Assembly: GCA_026874595.1 (NCBI GenBank)
Contig: CM049319.1
Location: 55,184,417-55,248,416 of the forward strand
Source: Sipunculus nudus
Taxonomy: Eukaryota > Annelida > Sipuncula > Golfingiida > Sipunculidae
Direction of reading: 5' to 3'
Length of the DNA stretch: 64,000 nucleotides
The notes under the pieces are model-generated. The model did no database searches. It was not told the DNA's origin and saw only the letters and a program-made list of their open reading frames with translations. Shown piece after piece: positions 54,949 through 64,000 of this stretch (the first letter of the stretch is position 1; each line of letters begins with the position of its first letter). Both the position numbers and the translations under genes were made by a program.

Positions 54949-54950
<2 letters not shown>

Positions 54951-55007
<57 letters not shown>

Positions 55008-55025
55008 TTATTTATTTATTTATAA

Positions 55026-55056
<31 letters not shown>
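54951..55056 (+). repeat. (TA)n / (TTTA)n microsatellite
   Basis: A long TA run interrupted by TTTATTTA units at 55003-55023. Confidence 0.95.
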
Positions 55057-55062
<6 letters not shown>

Positions 55063-55199
55063 ATAGAGACGTTCTTCTATATATAAAGCAATTTTTGAAC
55101 TGGTGGTGCTGTTTTGTTTAGAACCTATATCTTGATCTTAGATTTAACTTTCTAGTTAACGGTCTCGACCAAATCTTTCGTATAACAACAACCTGCTCT

Positions 55200-55965
55200 T
55201 TCCTAAGATGCTAAACCATCTACGTAATAATACAGGTAGACAAACAGTAAGCACAACACTATGAAAAAGAAGGGACATAGGTGAACGAACGAACTGACGG
55301 ACAGACGTGCTGACACCGTAACTTTAGTCCAAAAGTTTCTGACGGATATCCAGACAGACGTGCAGACAGACAGACCTCCAGCAAAACAGACGTTCATACA
55401 GACAGACATCCAGGTAGAAAAATGTTCAGGCAAACAGATGTCCAGATAGACAGACCTCCAGACAGACAGACCTCCAGACAGGTAGACAGACGTCCAGACA
55501 GGCAGACTCCTGATAGACAAACGTCAAGACAGATGGACCTCCAGATAGACGTCGAGACAGAAAGATGTCCAGAGAGACGTCCAGGTAGACAGACGTGCAG
55601 ACAGACAGACGCGCAGACAAACAGATGTGCAGGTAGACATACGTGTAGACAGACAGCCGTGCAGCCGTGCACACAGACAGGCTTCCAGGTAGACAGACGT
55701 TTGGACAGACAGACGAACAGTCAAAAGACACCCAGGTTGACAGTCGTGTAAACAGACAGATCTTCAGACAGTAAAACCTTTAGACAGGCAGATATCAAGG
55801 TAGACAGACAGAAGTGCAAACATATAGACGTCCAGACAGACAGACTTCCAGACAATAGACGTCCAGACAGACAGACTTCCAGACAAACAGACGCCCAGGA
55901 AGAGGTCGGGAGAGAAAAACCTCAAGAAAGACAGACGTCCAGACAGACAGTTAAAGAGACAGATA
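55200..55965 (+). repeat. GACAGACGTCCA minisatellite, degenerate
   Basis: Irregular repeats built from GACAGACAGAC plus GTCCA, CTCCA or GTGCA, about 16-24 bp per unit. Several overlapping open frames on both strands (Cys/Leu/Ser-rich on -, Arg/Gln-rich on +) are repeat products. Confidence 0.9.
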
Positions 55966-56289
55966 GACCGACATGTTTCTTATTTTTACCTGTCGACGAA
56001 AGATAAAAAATGTTACTATTAAAAATAATCATTTTGTTCATGTGCTGGGACAGATCAATGTAACGACATCCCCTTCGTTCCTTGGTTCCAATATGTATAT
56101 AGTATTCAGGCATATCCGCAATTATACGTTTGAATATACCAATGATACGCCTACACGGGTCTATTTTGAGGCAGATAATTTATGATCAGGGGAAGCAAAA
56201 ATAAATTAATTACGTCATGTATGATCACGCATTAACTTGATGTTAATAACCGATGTCCGGGGAATCTCCGGTCGGAGTGTTACCGCTCA

Positions 56290-56456
56290 GCCGGTATAGG
56301 GCCAAGGAGCTAAACCTCTTTTTTTTAGGTTTTCATACCCACATGTGCAGTCGAGACCCCCTCCCACCTTCCCCGGACTTAGAGACCCTTTTTTAAAGTG
56401 TTTTCTTTAGTCCTAGGTTGGTCCCTACCTTAACCTTAATGCTGGACCCGCCTCTG
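56290..56456. mobile_element. MITE with CAGRRGCGGAYCC-type end, partial copy
   Basis: The right end GGACCCGCCTCTG (ending 56456) and the interior GGACCCC-type and CCGGACTTAGAGA blocks match the family. The left end is unclear. Confidence 0.45.
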
Positions 56457-57045
56457 AATCTGGCCATTTATGTCACATCCACGCGCCCATATCCCAACAT
56501 GGCAGGGTTATTTCTCCAGGCTTCTCGAAAAGAGTCACGGGGGTTCAATTTCCCGGCACAGGTAAACAGGTGAACATGGAATGCTAGCAGCCTCTCGCAT
56601 GCAGAATTATAGGGGAGAAAAACAAAGATGCATACTATGGTACTGCTTTTCGGTATTAAGGGTTATATATTAAATTATTTTTCCACAGTTTTGGGCAGAA
56701 AAAGAAGCGGCGCCTCCTGCCGCCCCCCCCCCCCCCCCCAATACATGTCCATCCCTGGTGTGATATTGATTTTTGCAGCTAGTATTGTAAAGCAGTTGTT
56801 GATATTGCTTAGCAGGTGATTATGTATTGGTTTTATCATTGTTGTTGGGTGATTTTTTTGCTAATTAAAGTTACTCTCACCGTAGTTTGGGAGGATGTTT
56901 ATGTTTTTTCTAAGATAAAGAAACTTAAGCGTTTCGGTGAGAAGTTTAGTCACGACTTGAATCAATCCATAGAATGTCGTGACTATCTAATATTGTCTGG
57001 CAACGGTTTCCCGTTTCCATGATAGTATCATAACCTTGATTTATG

Positions 57046-57046
<1 letters not shown>
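56457..57046. other. Stretch without recognised gene; poly-C run
   Basis: A C17 run lies near 56724. Two short + ORFs were examined and show no domain. Confidence 0.4.
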
Positions 57047-57047
<1 letters not shown>

Positions 57048-57112
<65 letters not shown>

Positions 57113-57213
57113 TTTATAATGGTATGCACATTACGCACACACGAGAGTCTTTATAATGGTATGCACATTACGCACACACGAGAGTCTTTATAATGGTATG
57201 CACATTACGCACA

Positions 57214-57271
<58 letters not shown>
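57048..57271 (+). repeat. (GT)n(GA)n, three 37-bp units, then (GA)n
   Basis: (GT)n at 57048-57078 runs into (GA)n to 57110. Three identical 37-bp units follow (57106-57142, 57143-57179, 57180-57216), each GAGAGTCTTTATAATGGTAT plus a GCACATTACGCACACAC end. A second (GA)n runs to 57271. Confidence 0.95.
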
Positions 57272-57275
<4 letters not shown>

Positions 57276-58004
57276 TTTTGAATGTAAGATCCAGTTTCCC
57301 CTACTTGTCTTTTTATCAGAACAAGGCCTCTGCTATATAAGGTCTCCTCAACTGTGCCCGGGGGCTGTTTGTCTATATATCCCTATCTGCCCGCATTGAT
57401 TTATCTGGGAAGTACCAGCGTATACTTGACATATAGTGACCCTCTTCCGGACGACTACATGAAGGCCACCATCAGAATAATGAAACACTTTTCTTTTTTT
57501 TTTCTGTGTGTGCAAATGTCTAGCATGTGTCATGATATGTGATAATGTCCTTATCTTCATGCAGGGGGATGTACACCATGTATGTGTCTCACTTTGGCTC
57601 ATATACATATTCTTAGTATGCGAAGCACTTCTTTTATCAGTCTGTGATTAAAAACGGGAAATTGCCGCTAATGTGACTCTCTTTTTTTCACTCTATATTT
57701 CAAGGAAGACTACTCTTTTTCTCCAGTGCCTCTACTCTTTTGTTCGGTCATTTACCTTTGTTATCCTGTAATGGTAACACGCGTCTCCCTAGTGCTTATA
57801 AATAACTCACGCGTACCTTTTTCCGTTTTCATCCAGAATATATGTCGATTGAAAACTGTGAATTTTGCTGATACCATCAAAAACCTCTCTTGAATAATGC
57901 ATTGTGCAAATACATGCATATGCTTTAATGCAGAAGTGAACTAGGTTCAAATACTCGAGTACAAGTATAATACTCATATTGAAAGGCCATTACAAAGTTA
58001 TATT
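57272..58004. other. Stretch without recognised gene
   Basis: No coding exon, RNA gene or named repeat was recognised. Confidence 0.4.
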
Positions 58005-58203
58005 CAGGGGCGGATCCAGGATTTAGGAAAAGGAGGGGTCCAACCAAAGACGACTAATGATTAAACCTTAAAGAGGGATCCTATGTCCGGAAAAGGGGGT
58101 CTACAGCGCAAATATTGGTCTGAAACCCTTGAAAAAGGTTACTGCGACTGAAAGGGGCAGGGTCTGGACCCCCTTGACTGCTCCCCCTCTGGACCCGCTT
58201 CTG
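58005..58203. mobile_element. MITE with CAGRRGCGGAYCC-type inverted ends, copy 3
   Basis: 199 bp: the left end is CAGGGGCGGATCCAGGATTT and the right end is CTGGACCCGCTTCTG (inverted). It shares interior blocks with copy 2. No clear target duplication is visible. Confidence 0.7.
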
Positions 58204-58857
58204 ATGATCAATTTGCTGTATTGTTATCCTATTCCGACAAAGGCCTCGTTGTCAATTACTAATAGTACAGGAGAAATTGACAACAGTGTTCACATGATAA
58301 CGATACCCTATAGTGATGGGAATTTCATTTCACCGCAAGTAACATGGTTAACATCAAATGAGCCCCCGCTGAGGAATTTAACACCTCACTGTACACACGA
58401 TAAACACCTTATCTACAAAGTCACATGCACATATGAACATGAATCTGCAATCTTATGATATATAGTGCGTTTTTGTTCAGTGCTGTGTATCGCCCTTGCA
58501 ATCTGAAACTTGAGAATATATATCCTACAACTGTATCATACAGTGTATAATTACCCTTTATATCAACACATAGTGATATATCTGATATGCCTGTTGGTAT
58601 ATCTGACTCTTTTAGAGTACATATCTGATTTCGCAGAACGATGCAAGACCAAGACAAAAATAAATCACTCCGAGGTGTTCGACTGTCCTTTGAGTGCTAA
58701 ATTATATATCATATTTATATTTGATAAATGTGATACATGAACTCTGTGTATAGAAGATTTACTATATATATTTTTTTCGAAAAGAAATTTTTGTAAAGAC
58801 GTGTCACTGTTTAAGAGAAAAAAATCATATTATCAAAATAATACTTTGATTACTTCT
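58204..58857. other. Stretch without recognised gene
   Basis: Short unrelated frames only. Confidence 0.4.
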
Positions 58858-58988
58858 GCTTTTACTACTGCTGTTGCTGCTGCTACTACTACCTCTACTA
58901 CTACTCCTACTACTACTACTACTACTGCTACTACCTCTACTACTACTACTACTACTACAACTACTACTACTGCAAATACTACTACAAA

Positions 58989-59027
<39 letters not shown>

Positions 59028-59123
59028 TACTACTACTACTACTACTTCTACTACTTCTACTACTTCTACTACTGCAACTACTACTACTACTACTACTACT
59101 ACTACTGCAAATACTACTACAAA

Positions 59124-59156
<33 letters not shown>

Positions 59157-59234
59157 TACTACTACTAATGCTACTACTACTTCTACTACTTCTACTACTG
59201 CAACTACTACTACTACTTCTACTACTACTGCAAA

Positions 59235-59270
<36 letters not shown>

Positions 59271-59405
59271 TACTTCTACTACTTCTACTACTTCTACTAC
59301 TTCTACTACTTCTACTACTTCTACTACTTCTACTACTGCAAATACTACTACAAATACTACTACTACTACTACTGCAAATACTACTACTACTACTACTCCT
59401 ACTAC

Positions 59406-59436
<31 letters not shown>

Positions 59437-59510
59437 TCTACTGCAACTACTACTACTAATACTACTACTTCTACTGCAACTACTACTACTACTACTACTT
59501 CTCCTATTAC

Positions 59511-59552
<42 letters not shown>

Positions 59553-59589
59553 TGCAACTACTACTACTAATACTACTACTTCTACTGCA

Positions 59590-59621
<32 letters not shown>

Positions 59622-59767
59622 TACTGCAACTGGTAGTGCTACCACTACAACTGCAACTACATCTGCAACTACTACTACTAGTACTACTACTCCAATACAA
59701 CTGCTACTACTACTACTACTATTACTACTACTACTACTACTACAACTGCTTCTACTTCTACTACTAT

Positions 59768-59801
<34 letters not shown>

Positions 59802-59850
59802 TTTACTACTAATTATTCTACTACACTTACTACTACTCCCACTACTACTC

Positions 59851-59887
<37 letters not shown>

Positions 59888-60250
59888 TGCAACTACTATT
59901 ACTAATACTACTACTTCTACTACTGCAACTGGTACTGCTACCACTACTACATCAACTACATCTGTAACTACTATTACCAGTACTACTACTCCTACTACAA
60001 CTGCTTCTACTACCACTACTTCTACTACTACTTCTTTTACTTCAATTATTCTACTACACTAACTACTACTCCTACTACTCCTACTACTACTACTACTACT
60101 GCAAATACTACTACAACTACTACTACAACTACTACTACAACTACTACTACTACTACTACTTCTACTACTACTACTACTACTACTAATTATTCTACTACAC
60201 CTATTATTACTTCACCTACAACTACACCATCTACTTCTACTACCACTATT
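58858..60250 (+). repeat. Large (ACT)n trinucleotide array with interruptions
   Basis: About 1.4 kb of ACT units interspersed with TCT, GCA, AAT and CCT triplets. The phase is largely conserved, so poly-Thr, poly-Leu, poly-Ser and poly-Val frames stay open on both strands (for example 58801-59967 on +). Sub-patterns such as ACTACTTCT runs (59260-59335) and repeated ACTGCAACT..AATACT blocks (59440-59600) show local tandem duplication. Not considered coding. Confidence 0.93.
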
Positions 60251-61929
60251 ACAAGGATGAACAAATTCAGTGTGTACAAGGGACATAAGGATATGTCAAC
60301 ATTAAGCAGTATGTTACAATTTTCCCAAAATGTGAAACAGAAATTTATTGTGTTGTTTGAACTGCAGGAGGTGCCATCTTGGCCGCGTATAATTAACAAT
60401 ATATCCGCATAGCAAACAGCGGCTGCAGGATATACAGAGGCGTGATCGTCTGATGAAATGTCGCAATTTGTCGTTCAAACACATAAGGCCATACAAATAA
60501 AAAAATATTGTTAACGGATACGCCGCACACATTTTTCTTGAGCCAATCTTTATTTTGCAAATGATGGCACAACGTTCCAAAAGAATTTATTTATTTATTT
60601 ATTTCAATAAATTTATACAGGGTAGCCTGTTCAGTAATATAGTCTATTCTTCCACAGGGCCCTGTAACCTAAAAACATGATATATAATATCTGGTGCCAT
60701 ACTTATGAAAGTACCACATTTTTTGTTCATCATTTACCCATTTCAAGAAGTGAATTTTTTTCGTATCTTCTAGAAAAGCTGGCGAAATGTCTCGCCAAGT
60801 AAAAAATCCCCCCCCCCCATCGCGCACCATAGAACAATACTTTTTAATGTGTGGCCTAATTTGTAATTTCCTCCTCGTGTGTAATTTTTATATCTGGCTT
60901 TTAATAGCAGAATGTAAACGTCAGATAATTTTACCGCGGACAATGTGTGAACTTCATTATTTTTGTACCGCAGTTCCGGTTGACAGAAAAGTGAAATATT
61001 TTCTAGGAAATTAAGATCCTGCATTACTACAGATGATGTCATTAAAATACCGATGAATAAAATACTGATTCACGCCATGATGAGTAATTCCATACAAAAG
61101 ATTAAAATTTAAAGCTTAAAATTATTTCAGTTTCGTTAAACATTATAGATAATAAAATAATTCCCTCGGCATGTCGTGTGGATTGTAAAATATTGTCTCT
61201 TTTTCTGTCTATCATCATTTCTTTCTTTCTTTGTTTGTGTTAAAGTAGTTTTTGCTTCAGACACAGCAACCTCACCACCACCAGCTTGCGCGCGCGCACA
61301 CACACACACAACATGCAAACACAACCCTCCACCCATACATAATTCTTTTATTGTTTCCGATTTCAGTCTTGAATTTTAATATTTTAACTTTTGTGTGACG
61401 TTATACTGATATTTGGCCGTTCTTTATCATCTTATTGATTTTATATGTAACAACTGTACTTTTATCAACTTGGTATCTGTTGCACATCTTATGACTTACC
61501 CTTTTTTCTAAATATTGTGTTAATGCCACCCAACACATGTATTTATTGTTGTGGGTATTTGAGTTATATAAATATTGGTTAATAGTAATAGTGGTAAATA
61601 GTAAGTCAGTTTTTTCCACTAAACAGAAAAATGTACGTTTCTATATGTGCCATTTTGTTTTATTGTTATTAAAGTATCATTTCGCAGAGAGAGAGAGAGA
61701 GAGGGGGGGGGGGGGGGGATAGGGGGCGGCCGTCTCCGCTTGAAAACCACCCGGCTATGACGAAAGATATATTTATGTTCAAATAAAGGCATTTGATTTC
61801 TTAACCTGAATATCGGACAAGCCGTGTACGATTGATAGACCATAAGTGCCAACTCTTAAGGTATTTAAAACAGTGAGTGGTAAATCTTAACATACAAATA
61901 TACTGGGGTGCGGACTTGCCATTCGCCAG
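60251..61929. other. Stretch without recognised gene
   Basis: Poly-C near 60810, a (TTTA)n run near 60587-60605, (CA)n near 61290-61310, and (GA)n then G17 at 61687-61720. No coding exon was recognised. Confidence 0.45.
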
Positions 61930-62185
61930 TTTCGTTGAACTCTGTAAAGAACCCTTCACCAGGGGTTCCACAAAAAAAAACTTGTCAAGATTCCAAACTC
62001 ATTTCAATATCAAAAACCTCGAAAGGTTCATCTCGAAACTTTTTAAAATGTTCTAAAGGGACCTGCAAGGACCATAAAAGAACCCTTGGGAGGTTCCAAA
62101 ATAACCATGTATTTAAGGTCCCAACTCAGTTCTCTTGTAAGAACCTTTTTATGTTTTATCTGGAACCTTTGTTTTCTTTGAAGTG
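61930..62185 (+). repeat. Degenerate AGAACCCTT/GGTTCC repeat
   Basis: Irregular recurrences of AGAACCCTT, GGTTCC and AAAACCT-type motifs every 30-45 bp. A related fragment is at 24690-24730. Non-coding. Confidence 0.5.
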
Positions 62186-63094
62186 CATGCTATTCGTCCA
62201 GCTGCAGTTTTTGAACCCCCCCCCCCCCCCCCCGCAACAAAAATACTCCTGTGTTTATTAGCGCTTTAAGTATAGTCTAAGCAACAGGTATATGTCACAC
62301 GATGTGAGGTAAGGGTTTCAAGGTCAGAGCGTGAACACCGGATACGAAAAAGTACAAAACTGGAGGAACTGGGATTTCCCATCACGGACGTGAACTTGAT
62401 GGTCTTGATATTGGCTTGTGTCCAAAATGTTACCAAGATCGCTTCAACATTGCCTTAGTAGTCTCCATAAAAGCAATTTTGATTACACCATGAATTGAAA
62501 CCTCCTCATGCTGTGACAAAAAATACAATATAACTATTTGTGGAGTCACTGTTTTATATGGGGCGTTGGCAGGTTCAGAAATGATGTACTCAGAGGCCGT
62601 CCATAAAATACACCTTGATGGTCACGTTTGTGTTATACACTATAAATAATCGGAATTGTGAAAGTCAAAGCCCGTCAAGTCATCAGAGCGGATCTCTGAG
62701 TTTTTATCGAGATTTCTCCACCTTACATTTGAGGCAGCGTAAGTGGGTCAAACTGGAGCACTCTAATATTCTCTGTGGCTCAAGAGGGGCGGATTTAAAG
62801 GGGGGGGGGGGGTGCGGGGGGTGCGCCGCCTCGTTCTTATCTAATAAATCTGCCATGGGAAATTAATTAATATACACTTAATAAAGAAAATTAGTTCCAC
62901 ATCAGTTTCTTCCCGATATATTTTTGAATGCTAAGAGTTGTGTACTAGGTCCATTAACGCTCCCGGTACCTTTTTTTACTTGTGCCTGGGTTTTGAGTCA
63001 CACGTTTTCCTAGAACTGTTAACACGGTCACCACCGGGATACTATCCACCGCGTTAAGGAGACTTGAGTTCATCCATCCTCCGCTCAGATTCTT
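62186..63094. other. Stretch without recognised gene; long C and G runs
   Basis: C20-like run at 62215-62233 and G13 near 62800. GGGGCGGATTTAAAG at 62787 looks like an isolated end of the CAGRRGCGGAYCC family. Confidence 0.45.
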
Positions 63095-63317
63095 CATGTA
63101 AACCCTTTGCACTCATGTAAACCCTTTGGACTCACGTGAAACGTTTAGACTCATGTAAACCCTTTGGACTCACGTGAAACGTTTAGACTCATGTAAACCC
63201 TTTGGACTCACGTGAAACGTTTAGACTCATGTAAACCCTTTGGACTCACGTGAAACGTTTAGACTCATGTAAACCCTTTGGACTCACGTGAAACGTTTGG
63301 ACTCATGTAAACCCTTT
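63095..63317 (+). repeat. 38-bp minisatellite of two alternating 19-bp halves
   Basis: GACTCATGTAAACCCTTTG alternates with GACTCACGTGAAACGTTTA. About 5.5 units are nearly perfect. The two halves are themselves related, so the array arose from a 19-mer that duplicated, diverged and then amplified as a dimer. Confidence 0.95.
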
Positions 63318-64000
63318 TTTTAAACTCCTGTGTCAAGAATTAAGACAGGTTTATTTTTAGTATGGAAATAGTTATTCATTACAAGTGATTAAACTTTATA
63401 TCTTAAAAAATTTCCTCATCACTCCCCTTATACGTTATAGATTTGCAAACAATCCCCTCTGCATGTTGTGTGGATTGTACTGATGTAGACTTGTGACATC
63501 CCCTGTTTTCTCCTGGCTATATCCTCCCGCAAGTAAGACATGTGTTGGAAAAAATGCCTTCACTAAAAGCAAATATCTTTTTAAAGTGGTTGGGGGGGGG
63601 GGGGTCAAAATCACATAGATGAATTAAAAGGAATGTAGTTTAATGCTTACACGATGGGTGTGCCTATTTCTGTAGAATATAATTGTGAATGAGTTTATTG
63701 ATCATAGTGTCATGTAGAATTACATAGCCCTCGCAGGGGTTTAAATTAAACTCGGTACTCTATTCGATAATGGTAGTACCCATGCTTTGGCTACTTATTC
63801 ACTAATTTCTTTATCACCGCTATGAAACAGGGATAAAAAATGAACTTTTTTTGAGAACAGCTTAACAACTCTCTTTCGCTGTTAGGATTATATTTGTAAA
63901 GATAGATCAAAGATCCTCTCTAATTTCATCATATTTTAAAGACGAACATATAAAATGGACTTCATCCTCAACTATTTGTCCTCATACACGGTGCACATGT
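63318..64000. other. Terminal stretch, nothing recognised
   Basis: A G-run near 63590. The block CCCTCTGCATGTTGTGTGGA near 63453 recurs in diverged form near 61163. No gene was recognised. Confidence 0.4.

Noticed and set aside
55203-55751. Several overlapping ~100-codon ORFs on both strands
   Set aside because: All derive from the GACAGAC minisatellite; mutual overlap on both strands argues against coding.
58801-59967. 388-codon Thr/Leu-rich open frame
   Set aside because: It is a translation of the ACT microsatellite; all phases on both strands are open, and no signal or domain exists outside the repeat.

Overview
The window looks like AT-rich nuclear DNA from a metazoan, most plausibly a mollusc and perhaps a bivalve. 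It has split genes with GT-AG introns, tRNA-derived SINE heads, a decayed non-LTR retrotransposon, many miniature DNA transposons, long microsatellites, and minisatellites carrying the CGTCCGTC/GACGGACGG motif often seen in bivalve repeats. There is no operon-like or prokaryotic gene organisation. The taxon is inferred from repeat style and is not proven.

The only protein-coding gene I can support is a six-exon ETS-family transcription factor on the + strand (coding span 44466-50745, 283 codons by my hand splice). The last two exons carry a complete ETS DNA-binding domain, closest by eye to the ESE (ELF3/ELF5/EHF) group. Its introns hold microsatellites and a dimeric tandem array. A noncoding 5' exon around 42195-42467 is plausible. 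A second very tentative gene start (TATA box plus a signal-peptide-like ORF) lies at 32974-33173.

The rest is mostly repeats. Region 1-6230: inverted arms of a ~145-bp repeat family, a 145-bp tandem array, and a 2.3-kb fold-back transposon with a 9-bp target duplication. Region 9.0-11.7 kb: two adjacent copies of one repeat, the first split by a 518-bp hAT-type MITE with an 8-bp duplication. Region 12.0-13.3 kb: decayed reverse transcriptase on the - strand. Four copies of a fold-back MITE with TWA duplications lie at 15.3, 19.0, 40.7 and 43.7 kb. A 51-bp (17-codon) minisatellite runs through 20.0-23.2 kb. Region 27.5-28.2 kb is a polypyrimidine block followed by a polypurine block. Region 37.4-39.9 kb contains a ~0.7-kb tandem duplication. 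Region 53.7-57.3 kb is a series of simple repeats. Region 58.86-60.25 kb is a (ACT)n array, and a 38-bp minisatellite closes the window at 63.1-63.3 kb.

Most open reading frames elsewhere come from simple repeats or chance. I saw no rRNA gene, intact tRNA gene, CRISPR array or viral gene.
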